From Amaurobius ferox (Eukaryota > Arthropoda > Arachnida > Araneae > Amaurobiidae), in contig OX578134.1 in assembly GCA_951213105.1 (NCBI GenBank), positions 142,041,450-142,105,449 on the forward strand: a DNA stretch of 64,000 nucleotides, given 5' to 3'. Position numbers and translations under genes: made by a program. This document shows, in pieces, positions 11,637 through 26,770 of the stretch (position 1 is the stretch's first letter; each line of letters opens with the position of its first letter). A model generated the notes under the pieces. That model saw only the letters and a program-made list of their open reading frames with translations, was not told the origin of the DNA and did no database searches.

Positions 11637-13387
11637 ATGTATATGTTTCTATGTAATAGTCATAGTTTGTTATAGATATATGTGTTACTTAAGAAATGCT
11701 ATAAGAAAACGTTATGAATTAATCAAGATATTTATATATAAACATTTAAAGAATTGATCAATTTAAATCATAGTTATTATTATATGTCTTGAGTGTTACT
11801 CTTCAGTGCTTAAAGCCGGAGTTCTCATACTCCACACTAAGTGAAGGCATCAAAGGTAAGTCCTTGTATAGCAAACTTTGAGTAAGGACAATTTCAATTA
11901 TGACATGAGCCATTAACATATTGGTTTAAAATTAAGAAGTTTGGAGATGGATAAATAACAAAATCCTTATAAAGAAGAAAGATAAATGTAGAAAATTACA
12001 AGAGAACGAGGCAGTAATTAAGAAGAAAATATCAAACAGAAGTAACCGGTTTCAAGACATTCACTAACCAAACTATTATATAATTAACAGTGATTGAGAC
12101 TAGGTCAAAAAGGGATATAACACGGAAAAAAGGAAATAATGGCTTCGAAACCATTTCGGAAGTTAACTTCATCAACTGAGAATAAACATGAATCGATTTG
12201 CCTACTCAAAAATATCCGTGAATGAGACCGGAATAAGGAAGGATATAACAAAATTCAAAGTAAAAAGCCAGTTTTATTTAATTATGAGAATTTTATGCAC
12301 AGAATGTCCTCTTCTTTAATGTAACGTTTTTTGTACCCCAAATTATATTATTTAACCTGAAGTTCATTTATATTCAGTATATATAGTTTATGTTTATTTG
12401 GCGATTCGTATAATGATGAATCCTTATGTATCTGGAGATATTAAAAGTGCGGGAGCTATACCTTCGTTTGATAATGATTGTAAGACAAACAGATCTGACA
12501 AACAGAAACTGAGTATCAAATAACAATAGAGTGCAGATGATCTGCATGAGTACAGCTAGTATGATATATGTATGTATGTACATAAATGTTTTAAAAAACT
12601 TCGAATATTTTAATTACACTTAAACAACTACTTATAGTTTAATCTAATATTACTTTATTGTCAATATTTCTGAATCATATATTTCTTATACTGTCCTATA
12701 TACAAAATATCTACAACTATTTTCATTAATAGTAATTGCAAAATGTATCATTTCAATCCGTTGAAATATATTTTCCAATAAAAATATATTAACAGGAAAA
12801 ATTGCTAATCTCAAGAGCATTTTTTACCAATATCAGTGTAAAAACTATTTGAAGATGTTCGTGTGACCACTAAGAATGCAAATATTAATTAAAGTGAATG
12901 ATTATTTTTGATATTAAAATTTCAATATATATATAATTTTATTTGATATTGTTTTTTTTCTCAAAACGCATATAACAGTTTCATCAGTTCCCACACTTTT
13001 GGTAACTATGGCTCATAAGCACGTTCTGTACATTACTTTTGCTCGTAACATATTTCACTGAATAAGATTGAGATAATTGATTTTGTTCATAAAAATTCAT
13101 ATTCTTGATCCTACTTTGCAAACGTACAATATAAAGTTTTTTATGCTATAGATTTTCGTAAATGCACAGTAAAACATCTCTGTGAAAATATTTGTGTTCC
13201 AGAAATGCAATGTGTATAATTAATATAAAAATAATACTGCATAAACATTTGCATTTCTGGAATTCTAAATATAGTTATTTTAATCAAAAATCTAATGTGA
13301 ATGTAAAGCAGGCCACACTATAAATTATTATTAATGCGAATTTATATTTTAAAGTAAAATTCACGTGTACTTTACGTTTTACATTTT
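11637..13387. other. Unassigned AT-rich DNA
   Basis: No gene is recognised. Short open frames have no domain content. Confidence 0.5.
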
Positions 13388-13760
13388 TTAAGACTTTCCA
13401 ATATAGTTGAAAAGTGTTTATCACTTCATTCGGTCTGTCTGTCAGTCCATTCGCATGATAACTGTCGTAAAAATGACCTTATCAAAATTAAATTTTAGTA
13501 TGTTGTTGAGACGGTCTGTGGGACATATAGGATTGTAAATGAATATATCACCCAATTAGTTTTGGATTCAACCCGGGTCAAAAAAATGAAATGCATTGTT
13601 AATATTCACAAAGTTGTTAATATATTACAAAGTTAATATATTCACAAACTGCTTAGAGAATTTTAGAGAATATTCAAATCATTCCATAAAATATATAAAA
13701 AATATCAGCAAAATATGTGGTAGTTTTTAAATAAAAATAAAAATTATAATTACACCCATA
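13388..13760 (+). repeat. Repeat family B, proximal part
   Basis: This contains 'atagttgaaaagtgttta', a short TCTG core at 13431-13450, 'gagacggtctgtgggac', and 'aacccgggtca'. It is diverged from the 23.5-28.8 kb units and lacks their distal part. Confidence 0.65.
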
Positions 13761-16700
13761 TTATATGAAGAGATCACGTGACTCACTTCAAAATTAAATA
13801 TGGCATCATACTAGTTCTTATATGTATTTAATACCAATACGGCTAATTTGTGATTTATTTATAATAACATACACAACATATTTGGATCATATTATTACTG
13901 CTATTTTCATATTTAGAAAGTCATAAACTCTGGAATTCTAATCATATTATATTTTGTGTAAAAAACATAATAAAATATCTACAATTTTAGCAATAAATGA
14001 AATTTATATTTATAAATCAAATTTATATTATTCAAATAATTTTAAACATTACGATGCAAAAATGATAAATAAAGAATTCGTGTGAGACGATTTTGCCAAT
14101 TTCGCTGCAAGAAAACATTTTTAATCTCTTCTATAAAAATGCAAATATTCATTGTAACTGCGCATGTGCAATTTTCAAAATTACTTTTATGTAAGATAAA
14201 CTTTTATATTACTTTCTGACATTTTCTTTTGTCAATGTTTTAGCATAAATTACCCTCTAAGATCAGTATTTCTTTTTAAAACGTATACTTGCATGTACTT
14301 TCTAAGAATTGCATCAGTTAGTCGACAGATGTAACTTAAGCATAGTGATATCGTTGATTTTTATCACAAATGTGCCTTAAATTTGAACATGGACCATTTA
14401 AGTATGTCCATGTTCTTATCGATGTTGGTTTTTGTGACTATTTTCCAGAGCTTTTCTACATAAAGCACTTATTAACTTAAATGGAATATTTCAAAGAACA
14501 GTACTTTTAATGAACACGAATAATTAATAATAAAAGTTAAATACCAGCGCCCTTTAACTTTCAACAAAGATTTTGGATGTAAAGAAAATAATACTAATAT
14601 AAGGTGCCTGTAGTATTCAAATGTCAATTATAGCAAATTCTAGGTTTTAATACGCTCCTGTAATTTTACAATTCTGATATTCAATTTCGTTTTACATGCA
14701 ATAGGGAAAATACAGATAAAGTTCTCCAACATAAGTTAAAAAATATAAAGCCCTAGTAATTAATATTATTAGGATTTTACAAAGAGATTAAACGCATAAA
14801 AATGTATAAGCATAGCTCGAAAGTGAATTAAAGTATACATATTTTAATATACTTTGGAGGGATTTAAAACGAAATTGTGCATCGCAACGAACGTCTGCGG
14901 GCATCACAACATCATAATATTGACTGGATGAAAAATAATAATTCTATTATAGTTTTCTGTAAGTGCGACATTATGCTGAAGGTCAATACGTTCTATCCTA
15001 GTTGATAGTGGTTCAGGTTTCAAACATCAATCGAAAAACCGTTTGTATGCAAAAAATAATATTTTTTACTTATCCTTCCCAGAGTCACGCAATTTGTTGC
15101 AAAGGAATCAATCATAATTGGAGTATTTTTCAGATATTTTTCTTGTTCTTGCATGCGAGCGAATTAAGGTAATTCTCAAAACATATTTGGGTGAATTTGT
15201 TTTGAAAAACATCATCGGAAAAAGCAGATGCTTTGTCGCTACACAGTGTTGACCTTGAGTCAGAACTCGAAAGTTCATGTTAGACGCATAATACATTTGA
15301 AAACATTTGTCGTTTCAAATGCTCTTTCAATATTAAACTAGTCCGATGACATTTTTTCTTTTGTCACCACATAGTAACAGTTATTCTGAAAAAGTTTCTG
15401 CATGCAACACAACACTCTTCTGCGTGTCACTATGTCGCAGGAGGGCCGCTGATGGGGTCACCATTGATATAATTAATAGATCCCAACAAATAGATGTCTC
15501 AAAAACTATCATTGGTAAAAACGTAAACGGCAAATTAAATGTCACCAATAATAAAATAATATATTAAAATACTTATTTCGCCATTTATTTCATAAAGCTA
15601 ATAGTAAAATGAACTTTTATTACTGATTATTTCATTACTATTACTGCAACATTATTGTTTATTGTTTCATCACACCATGTATAAAATGGCTGGTTCATGT
15701 GAACTTCTGCTATATATTTTATATCTTAATGTTTTCATACAAGTGCATAACAGCAAACACAACATTTATGTATTAAAAATATAAATATCATATGAAGTAA
15801 ATAGCATCTAATATAAAGAGCATCTTATAATATGATCCCATGAATATATTAATAAATCCTGCAAATATATTTCTATTATGAGTTCTTCATTTTAAAAAAA
15901 TATATATTTATATGACATAAACTTTTATTTTACTCTTTATATAGTGTATTTTATTTAGAGCGTGCTTCACATAGATTTCATTTATCATAAATTTACATCA
16001 TTATAGTTTTCTTAAAAGTTAACTTGCAAGCACGTTCCGACGATTACATTTGCTCATTAAGGATCCTATTTAAGCAGACGACGATCGCTGATTTGCTTCA
16101 TAAAAAGTATCATCCTCGATCTTACTCAGTGAAGGAATAGTATTGAGGTTTTTAACGACTTAGATTTTAGTGAAAGCCCGTTGAGCATGTATACTTAACG
16201 ATCTTTCTATCTTGAATGCAGTTTTTTTCTAAGAAAGCTTCTTTTTCGAATGGAAATGAGATTTGATAATGCGTAAAAAACTTCTCTCTCTTAAATTCAA
16301 ACAAAGTTTTGTGAATATGCAGCAGCTAATTCGAAAAAGAGTCACGTCTGATTCTAAAATTGTATTAAGGTAACTTCTTCCATTAACGTAATTTTAGCAT
16401 AGGATTATTTTTCTGGGTTTTTTTTTCTATATTAAAATCCAGGTAAGTATTTTTAAAAGAGTTAAGGATATGAGTGCTGTAAATATTTGGAATTACTTGT
16501 ATGTGCAAGAGCGTAAAATAAAATAAGATATCAATAGAATCACGTTTCCATGCACCAATAAGTATATTGGCACAAAATAATATACTAACCTGTATTTTGC
16601 AAATTGAATGTGAAAGAAAGTAAGGTACCTCTATACTAACTGAGATAGTAATTTCACGAAAGCAGTGAAAAACTGAAAATATTAAGATTTGAAATGCTAA

Positions 16701-17429
16701 ATTTTAAACAATTAATGCTCAAAACAGCCTAGTAACATGCTCAATTGTACAAGTTATACCAGACAACTTATATATATATATATATATATATGTTGCAAAA
16801 GGATTTTTCGAAATTAATTTTTTCATAGACTTAACATTATCTGATAAATAATTCAATAGCATACATATAAATTTAAAATTCGAACTTCGTCATGATCTAA
16901 AACATGATTACTTCAAATAATGCACATTTAACTTCATTTCATATAGCTGCCACAATTATACCACCTGCCATGTACAATATTTTATTCGGTTGAGCTTTAC
17001 TATGTCAAAGACACTTTTGCTCAAAGTCAGATTGCAGTCAGTGTTACGGAAACTATACAACCGAACTCGCTATTAGTAACACGGCTATCTTAATTTCTCA
17101 TTTGAATGTGCGGAAAATTACTAAAATATTTTATTAAAATGCTTCATTTAATAGTGATAGTTGGTATTTAAAATTTAAATAAGGTACTATTATTTTGTAA
17201 CCATCACTACAAAATCATTTTACCTGTCTTGTATAATACATCAATCCTAAATACCCCATTCATACAAATGATAAAATGTATTGAGATAGTTCCATTTTTG
17301 AAACAAAAAAAACATACAGTTTCATCAACCCGTTAAATTATAATTTTCTACTTTAAATGTAAGAACATATCGACCATATATTTTCCCCCAAATCATCCAG
17401 ATACGATTTATTGTCCGTCCTTATATATA
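13761..17429. other. Unassigned AT-rich DNA; short (TA)n at 16769-16792
   Basis: No gene is recognised. The only clear simple repeat is the (TA)12 at 16769-16792. Confidence 0.5.
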
Positions 17430-17672
17430 CGATCAATCTAACCCGGTGGGTAAGCGGTCAAGTCAAGCATTTTCTCGTGTTTGCTCGACTGCCGGGTTGG
17501 TGGTTCGAGTCCCACCTGTTGGCATGGATGTTGTGTTGTTAAGCGTAGTGAGTTCTTGCCTCAATGGTTCGCAGTAGCAAGGTCTTATAACAGCTAAATG
17601 GTTCACGATTCTGGCTGATGTATAGGCTACTGAATGAATGCATTAAGTGTCTGGCCAAATAAATATTTAAGA
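17430..17672 (+). mobile_element. tRNA-derived SINE (family 2)
   Basis: The tRNA-like head has box A-like 'ggtgggtaagcggtcaag' and box B GGTTCGAGTCC at 17502-17512. The body 'ggcatggatgttgtgttg...gatgtataggc' and the A/T-rich 'aaataaatattt' end match the copy at 9.0 kb. This copy has the better-preserved head. Confidence 0.75.
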
Positions 17673-18624
17673 TTATTATGCAAACCTACATCTAAGCACA
17701 CATGTCCAACTTTAAAATTACCCTTCAGAAAGAAATAAGTTTCCGTTTATCTTACGTACGCTCTCTTTTATACATAACAAGTTTAACAGCTATTACCGCC
17801 TTAAGAAACTCACATCATTACTGTTTTCTAAAATGTGAACAAGTAGTCACGTCCGTGCATTATTTTGCTCATAAGAGTTCCTGTTTAAGAAGACTGATGT
17901 CGTTGAGTTTGATTATAAAAAGCTTTTACCTTCATCCTGCAGTGTAAAAGCACAATATACACATTCATAACGACGAATCTTTTTGTCGCAGTTTCGTATT
18001 TCTACTTCAAGTTTATTTTTTCCTTTTTATATAAAGTATTGTAAACATAAAATATATTTTTAACTGTGAATGAGAACTTACAATAGTTAAAAGCCAATTA
18101 TGATTTAAATATTCACCAAGGTTCTAGGACATGAAAACACTGATACGACTGTGAAGAACACTTTGTTGAAAATGGCTATTGGTGCGGATTAATCGTTTAA
18201 AACTATTTTTCACTATAAAAGTTAGAATTGACTTTTAGCATTTCACATTTATCATTCAACTTTTAGCATTTAACTTTATATTTAACTTTAGTTTTATGTT
18301 ATAGATAAAATACTGAAAAATGCTTCACAGAACAATGTACAAAGTACGGATATCCTGAGGGGGTGCCTTTTATAACATAAATACATAAGTACTATTTCTT
18401 GGAATGTCATATAACAAACACAACTTTTACTTGTTTTAATTAAAATACTTGATAGCAAAGATTCACTTGATATCAAAGATATATTCAAGGAAATGTGATG
18501 TACGAAAATCCCCATGTAAAATGCATTAAAATGTTTAAGTGAAGAATGTCGACATAAAGTTTAAGATCAACGAAGTTTGTAAAATATGCATATTTAAATT
18601 TGCTGAATAAAAAATGTACTATAA
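17673..18624. other. Unassigned AT-rich DNA
   Basis: A few imperfect 'acttttagcattt' repeats lie near 18230-18275. No gene is seen. Confidence 0.45.
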
Positions 18625-19177
18625 TGTTACGAAAATGAAAAATGTGCTGTAATGTTAGGAATATGAAAAATGTGTGGAATTTTTATCCCATACAAGGAAT
18701 AAAAACTTTTATAGGCAACCATCGCCATTACATGAAAGTAGGGTTGCCAGAACGTGACATTTTTGTTACTGGGTGCCAAATTGGACGGAATATCTCCGAT
18801 TTTGTGACTTTGGCGAGTTTCAATATAGTGTATCTATATAGAAATATCTATTAATTTCTATGATATCGCCCTTTTCTAGAGCTTTCTAGGGATAGTATAA
18901 AAGGAAGTCATCGTTCATTTGAAGACAGTGAACGTCATGAGAATAAAACCAACTTTTGAGATACATCAGTGTTTCGAGAACATATTCATTTGTTTTGTGA
19001 GTTGAGCATTTGATTGCCGTTTTATTGTATTTGACAGTTAATTTGCTATATTTTAAGATATATATATAGTGCCGTTAGCTGTATTTTGTTCTTGTTTACA
19101 ATTATTGGTTCTTTAAATAAAACCGTTATTCATGTAGGATACGTCGTACGTTAGTCCTGAGAAAATACGTCGTAACA
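18625..19177 (+). mobile_element. Solo-LTR candidate
   Basis: The ends are an exact 8-bp inverted repeat, TGTTACGA at the left and TCGTAACA at the right, giving a 5'-TG...CA-3' element of 553 bp. Inside are a TATA-box-like TATAAAAGG near 18897 and AATAAAACC signals at about 18944 and 19117, in the order expected for a U3-R-U5 structure on this strand. I see no clear target-site duplication, no internal retrotransposon sequence and no second LTR in the window. The boundaries are therefore provisional. Confidence 0.5.
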
Positions 19178-22100
19178 ACATTCAAATTTTAACGACTGGG
19201 ATTCTCGGATGCACAGCCGCTTTCAACTTCTGTCTGGCTATTAATCTATGAGAAATAAAACAATTCTCAATTTGGGTTTGTATATTTCATACTATACATT
19301 AATTCTTACATTACATTGCAATCTAATCATAATTAAAATATCCCTGTTCAGAGTATTCTGGAATCACTTTTAACAGTTGAAATATAACTGAACATTTAAT
19401 AAATACTCTTAAAAACATACGGAAACAATTTACTTAAAATGATTGATTTAAAAATATTCCATTAATGCAGGTAGGGCTTATAACCACGTTACAAGAACGG
19501 ATTTTGCTCTTAATACTCCAGCAAACAGAACACCAACAACACAAAGTCATGAACGACTTCCAAACGAAAACAAATGTTTTGAATATCGGTTATTCCGAGA
19601 CATAAAATGTTAAAATAGCTAGAGATATTCCTCCTGTTGTAACAATTGTAATGAAATAACAATGGTAATTCATAATTGTTAATTCATTGGATTTTTTGAA
19701 ATGCGTAAAATTATCTACGTGGATAGAAAGCGTAGCAAGCAGGGATGGAACCCTTAAAGTATTGAAAATAGCTTTATTCAGACTTAGACTTATTCTACTA
19801 GTCTGACTTTGTCTTATTTAAATGTACCAATTTCTTTATATTGGTATACATTTTTGCATAAGTATTATTAATTTCTATTTAAATAAGCTAAACAAACTAT
19901 AATATATAAATCTCTCAATTGACATACCTAGCATATTACTATATATTCACATATTACATTGTGTTCACGTAGTGTCTGAATATTCACTTTTCGAAAATAC
20001 ATCTGAACAAGTATTGACACCACTCTGATGCAGTTCCGATTACATTATTCACAAATATTCTAACCAAAATGAATAAATAATTAATACATGCTCATCAGTT
20101 ATAAAATATTTATGTGTCCTTATGAGTACAATTGAAACTGGGATTTCTGGGTGAATTATTACGACTATTATGGTCGAAAGTCAATGAGATATGAGGTCTA
20201 AATAATTTTGTAAATAGAGGGATTATAATATAATGATGGTATACAAAAGTAATGGGAAATGTATGTGACCTGTGACTTTGTAAAAGACCTAAAATCGCAG
20301 AACTCACAAAAACCCAAACACCAAATGGTGCTTCCTATGCAGCTACCAGTATCTACGAACCGGTTTTTAATGCTTGTCAGCACAGAATGTTAGATAACTG
20401 AAAAGGTAGCAAGAGCACTTTCTATGTGCCATAAATTTGGGAACTAGAGGATGCGCTATATCAATCATATGAGGACATTGGTTTCTAATTGCCAGATTAA
20501 GCTCTTACTGAAACACAAGGCAAATATCAAGTTAATAATACCATGCTGAAAATGACCGTTTTCAATTTTATATGCTTAAAAGTGCACTTCCATGAAGCAA
20601 CTAGCGTCCATGAACAAGTTTCAGAATTTTACCGTTCTACAGTACGGTGAAATTCACAAACAATTTCAAAACTCAACTACATATATTATTAATTGGTAGT
20701 TTATTGAAGTGGACTATTTTTATTAGTGGATTTATAACGATGTTTGTTTGTTGCAGTAGCACCGCTAAACACGGTTTCTATAGTTTCAGGGACGCACACG
20801 CACTACATGCCTGCTGCTCTCTAAGCTTCCATTCGTTGCAAGGGGATGCTGGACACATGGACTCCTATACCGCAATACTGCCACTTATAACGATCTAACT
20901 TTGCATAGACTCTCTGAACGGACGTGATACAACCAGAAGTAGCGCATGGTGAAAATGCAAATGGGAGATGTTAAACACGCTTAAAAGCAACACTACATTC
21001 TCAATAATAAATGAAAATAATTTCAATCTAATAAGAAATGGGTGAAAATGTATTCTCAGTGAGACAACTCGCATTAAATAAATTAAATGCTATTTATTAA
21101 AGTTTTCGTCCGTGAAAAGATATAATTCACCGCAATAACTGTAATGATAAAATAATGGCGCGTGCTTTCAAAAATCGAAACGATATCTCTAATATTGAGG
21201 AAGTTAGAATTTTGTATTTTATAACTCAGATCGTGGCATAACATTCTCTGCAATTCCATGACCTAGACTGCACGGCTTGTCAAAAGGCTTAGAGCTGCTT
21301 AAAACCTTTAAGACGGCGCCGGTCAGAAGTTGGCCCGTTATCTTCTGTCTATACTCTGTACGGTCAAGCATCTACTAAGTACTCCTCGCCTGAACGGAAA
21401 GTATATCAAAATTAGTTCCGTCTGGAACGTGTTAATATATGACCGCCATTGCCTGCAATTGAAGTTCAAGGCTCAAAACAGATTATCTTTTCTATAGATT
21501 TGATTTGAAAATGAAGAAAATTGCGTTGTATTTCGAACTTAAACAACCATAACTGTTTAAACAATTCTGTGGGGCCTTTTAAAGATTCTCCGAGGATCAT
21601 CGATATCGTATCATATATTTCGGTACCGAATTTCCGGCTGTACGCAGTTTCTATTTTCTGGTACGCACAACAAACTTATACCCACAGGCAGATCCACCCA
21701 AAGATATATTATTTTTTTAATGTAAGTGAATACATAAATCTCACACTTAATAATGTGAATTATTAAATGTGAGCTTTAATATCTAATTTTTAATAATGAT
21801 CTATTATTTTATTAAACAATAAAATTAAACAGGCTATGTTACTATGTAAAACAAATAGTTCACAAAAGCTCAGGGCTTTAAGATAGCCCTGTAAATGTGC
21901 AGTTATTATTATACCGAACTAAGGAATTCGAAAATAATGCCACGTCATGTACATATGATGGATGATATTGTATGCGCATCGTTCAAATACAGATGACTTA
22001 TGCGATCACGAGGGTTTAACCTACGTTAGACATCTGCTTAGATTTATGGTTCTTAAGCTTGGTTCCTTTTGTAACATATCGTCCTTAATAATTCAGAATT

Positions 22101-23517
22101 TCTGATAAAGAATGAGGGTAATGTAAATTTTGAAGTACTAAATATTTTATGCTTTTGAACAATACACTGTCTTCATGAATAGTTTGCTGTATTAAATTGT
22201 CGCATTAAAAGAATATCAGTAAACATATTATCAAAAATTGAAAGCAGTTTTGAATCCGGATTTTTTCTTAAGCAAGAAAAGATTAAACAGTTTTAGAATA
22301 AACATAAATTTACCCCAGAAATATATAAAATTAGGAAAGAAAAACCACCAGAAAGAAAGTTAAATTTTAAATAATATATATGATGTATTAAACTTAAACA
22401 TATCCAGAATCATATGGTTTCTCTTCGAAATTGTATTCACTATCATAACTGTCATATTTTATTTGAAAAAAGAACTAAAATGTAATTATAAATTCTGATA
22501 ATTAAGTGTAGTTCCATTACTGACTTTCAGTACTTAAATAATTATTAGAATCACATGATAAATTTTTAAAAGGATGAATTTATTGTAAATAATCATCAAT
22601 GAATTATTTGAAAGCAACAATAATTGTAAAACGAATTATGTAGGAAACCTCATAGAGAAAAACAATAGTTTGCTGTAATGAGCTTATATATCAGTGCAGG
22701 CAAATTTAATTTTGATATTTAAAGCTTTACAAATTTTATAAATCTTAATACAATCACCAGCACCATTTAATTTAATGCAATTATTATAATATCGAAATCT
22801 TATCAGTTTGTTCAAAATAGTGCTCTTAATTGCTTAATACACATTCATCATTATTAATTATAACAAAGTTTTCTTTTGTTTTAAATTATCTGCATGTTTT
22901 GTTTCCTTTCATCTTTCTCCAAAGCTAGCGATTTCTTAAAATATATTTTTCAGAAAAGAGCATTTTAACTGAAATGATGTGGTCATATGCGTCATATGTA
23001 CTTATTGGACGAAAAAATTCATGTTTTATTAAACACTAATATTTTTAATGTTTATAATAGCTGAATTTCTCGACTAGTTATAGCATTAATTGGATAGATG
23101 ATGCCCTATAATGGAATTACTGAGATGATTATGTATGCTTTTATATTTAAAGCAGACTATATGAATTAGATTATATCTTCACTTAGATTATCTCTTTGAA
23201 TAGAACAATATGAATAATCCAATTGTATTTGTCAAACAATTTATCTATAATAAAAATAAAGCAATGATTAGCACTTAAACCACCCAAACTAATTTTGCAT
23301 TAATTCAGCGGATAATGCCATAGTTACAACAACTTCGAAGAACTAATTTGATACGAGATAAGCAAGCTATATATTTTCTATAATTTTGAAATATTATAAT
23401 TGTGAACTAATAGTAACTACATCGGCATTGTAAACCCTTCGCAAATTATACTTTTGATGACATCATTTGAATAAAGTCCATTTTGTATAACTAGCATAGA
23501 TTGGGTGACCCGCTTTT
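19178..23517. other. Unassigned AT-rich DNA
   Basis: This is over 4 kb with no recognised gene or element. Slightly GC-richer patches at 20.75-20.95 kb and 21.24-21.45 kb show no domain. Confidence 0.5.
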
Positions 23518-24960
23518 TAACATTTTACAACAAATTTGAAAATTGTTTATGACTTTGTTCATTTTGTCTGTGTGTCTCTCTGTCCGTTAGCACGACAACA
23601 GCCGTAAAAATGACTTAATCAAAATGAAATTTTAGTATGTTGTTCAGACGGTCTGTAGGACCTATGGGAATATAAATGAATAATATCACCCAATCAGTTT
23701 TGGATTGAACCCGGGTCGAAAAAATGAAATACATTGAGCCCTATGGGACCTAATTTTTCAAACATTTTTTAAGCGGATTTAAAATTCACAAATTGCTTCG
23801 AAAATTTGAGGTAATATTCAAATTGTTCCATAAAATATATAAAAACAAATTCAGCGAAATATATTCAGTAGTTTTTTAAATAAAAATTAAAATAATATTT
23901 ACACCTCTTATATGAAAAGATCACGTGACCATGATATGAAACGATCACATGAACCACTTCAAAATGATATATGACATCCATCTTGTTTCAAAATCATGAT
24001 TTTTTTAAGTTATTTTTATTTCATATTGAGTGTTGTATCCGTCCTAAAACTATTTATTTTTGCTTAAATTCTGTGCATCTACATACTGAAACAACGCAAA
24101 TACAATATATTTGAATTTAAATGATTATCCAAGTTTGATTATTTCTACAACGAAGCCTATTTTTCACTTATGTAAAATGTAAACAGCAAAATATATAGAA
24201 TGAGTTGTATTAGAATTGCTGTATTTTTTTAACACAAAATAATTTAGTCCATGGAGTCTGAATGGCTGATATGAATGAAATATTAATTGATTTTATAAAG
24301 AGAAGGACGATTTTTTTCGATGAAGTTTTAAGCATAGAGTTTAATTACTTGTAGCTCCATGGTATTAAATAAAATGTTTAAATAAAATAAATTATTATAG
24401 TATTGTGATGAATGAAATGAATGGGAGAAAGTTATGAATGAAATCCGGTTTTTATAGAGAAATCCAGGCGTATTATTTTTTCTATGACGTCATTTGAATT
24501 AATTTCAGTTGTTTTCGATGAAGTTTTCAAATATAATAAATTTTCGTAGTATTATGATAATTCTAAAACTATTACCGAGGAATGTATAACATTTTAGAGA
24601 TGTTTAAACCAGTCAATTTATATTTCAATGCCGTCATTTGAATGAAGTTCATTTTTTTCGATGAAGGTTTAAGTTTTCAAATATAATAAATTAATGCAGC
24701 ATTGTGATAAGTTTCAAAATATTACCGAGGAATATATTGCATTTTAGACTTGTTTAAATAAAATTGCATTGAAGTTGGAAAGTGTTTCATAATCAATGCT
24801 TTAAGCATGATTGATCTTTCTTGTTTGATGAGATTTTATGATTAATTTTATCGATGGCAATATTTGAAGAATCTCAAAATGTAAATAAAATCCCATTTCA
24901 GGTGGAAAGTGTTTCATAATCAATATTTTATGCTTGATTGGTCTTTCTTTTTATATTTAT
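23518..24960 (+). repeat. Repeat family B, ~1.45-kb unit 1
   Basis: It begins with 'aacattttacaacaaatttgaaaattg' and has a short TCTG tract, a 'cagacggtctgtaggacctatggg' block and an 'aacccgggtcg' box. An AT-rich body follows with 'gatcacgtgacc', 'gtaaacagcaaaatat' and 'ttacttgtagctccatgg' landmarks. It ends at 'ggaaagtgtttcataatcaa'. The next unit follows directly, offset about 1450 bp. Confidence 0.8.
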
Positions 24961-24967
24961 CGATTTT

Positions 24968-25012
24968 TAACACTTTACAACAAAGTTGAAAAGTTTTTAT
25001 GACTCTGTTCAT

Positions 25013-25049
<37 letters not shown>

Positions 25050-26415
25050 TAGCACGATAACTGCCGTAAAAATGACTTAATCAAAATGAAATTTTAGTAT
25101 GTTGTTCAGACGGTCTGTAGGACCTATGGGAATATAAATGAATAATATCACCCAATTAGTTTTGGATTGAACCTGGGTTGAAAAAATGAAATACATTGAA
25201 CCCTATGGGACCTAATTTTTCAAACATTTTTTAAGCGGATTTAAAATTCACAAATTGCTTCGAAAATTTTAAGTAATATTCAAATTGTTCCATAAAATAT
25301 ATAAAAAAAATTCAGCGAAATATATTCAGTAGTTTTTTAAATAAAAATTAAAATATTAATTCCACCTCTTATATGGAACGATCACGTGACCATGATTTGA
25401 AAGGATCACATGACCCACTTCAAAATGATATATGGTATCCATCTTGTTTCAAAGTCGTGATTTTTTAAGTTCTTTTTAATTCATATTGAGTGTTGTATCC
25501 GTCCTAAAACTACTTTATTTTTGCTTAAATTCTGCGCATCTACATACTGAAACAACGCAAATACAATACATTTGAGTTTAAATGATTATCCAAATTTGAT
25601 TATTTCTGCAACGAAGCCTATTTTTCACATTATGTAAAATGTAAACAGCAAAATATGTAGAATGAGTTGTTTTAGAATTGCTGTATTTCTTTAACACAAA
25701 ATAATTTAACCCATAGAGTCTGCATGGCTGATATAAATATTAATTGAAATGGCTGATAAAAATCAATTAAATGAAATATTAATTGATTTTATAAAGAGAA
25801 GGACGATGTTTATCGATGAAGTTTTAAGCATAGAGTTTAATTACTTGTAGCTCCATGGTCTTAATTTTTAAATAAAATAAATTAGTATAGTATTGTGATG
25901 AATGACATGAATGGGAAATTATTTATAAATGAAATGCTGCTTTTATAGAGAAATCCAGGCGTGTTTTTTTTCTATGACGTCATTTGAATTAATTTCAGTT
26001 GTTTTCGAGGAAGTTTTCAAATATAATAAATTATCGTAGTATTATGATTGTTTTAAAATTTTACCGTGGAATGTATCGCATTTTAGAGATATTTAAACCA
26101 GGCAATTTATACTTCAATGCCATCATTTGAATGAAGTTCATTTTTTTCAATGAAGGTTTAAGTTTTCAAAAATAACAAATTAATGTAGTATTGTGATAAG
26201 TTGTAAAATATTACCAAGGAATGTATTGCATTTTAGACTTTTTTAAATAAAATAACAACTTAAAAAACAACTTAAAATGCAAATAAAACCGCATATAAAT
26301 ATTCCGACAGCAATAGCTGCTAAAAAAGTAAATAAAATGGCATTGCAGTTGGAAATTGCTGCACAATCAATGCTTTATGTTTGATTGAAATTTATTTTTA
26401 TATGCATCAATTTTC
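24968..26415 (+). repeat. Repeat family B, ~1.45-kb unit 2
   Basis: This is a tandem copy of the preceding unit with a longer (TCTG) core at about 25013-25047. Landmarks appear in the same order across the whole unit, with small indels. Confidence 0.8.
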
Positions 26416-26574
26416 TAACACTGTCTTACCCGTGCATATTTTTAACAGCTAGTGAACATATGGCAATAGTTTAATGGTATGACAATGATTCAAATATTCA
26501 TTAAATAATGCTATAAATATTTCAGACAGCAAAACGTGTCAAAATTTCAGTTATATTCACATTAAGTGACTAGT

Positions 26575-26770
26575 ACGTGCTCTAGCACCACCGCTGCATA
26601 AGTTAACTCATTAGAGCCTTTACCTCCGCTTATCCCAAATGAGAGAACAGCGAGGGTTGACAGATTGCAGTTTGCATGTCTAAGATTGACAGTGAGTTAC
26701 ATGTTACAGGCTTAGAGTCCATTATCCAAATCAACAGGGATTCCATAAAGGATTTCAATATTATTAAATT
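26575..26770 (+). repeat. Repeat family E copy 1
   Basis: It matches 32990-33150 in blocks such as 'caaatgagagaacag', 'gttgacagattgcag' and 'taagattgacagtgagtt'. I do not know the family. Confidence 0.6.
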
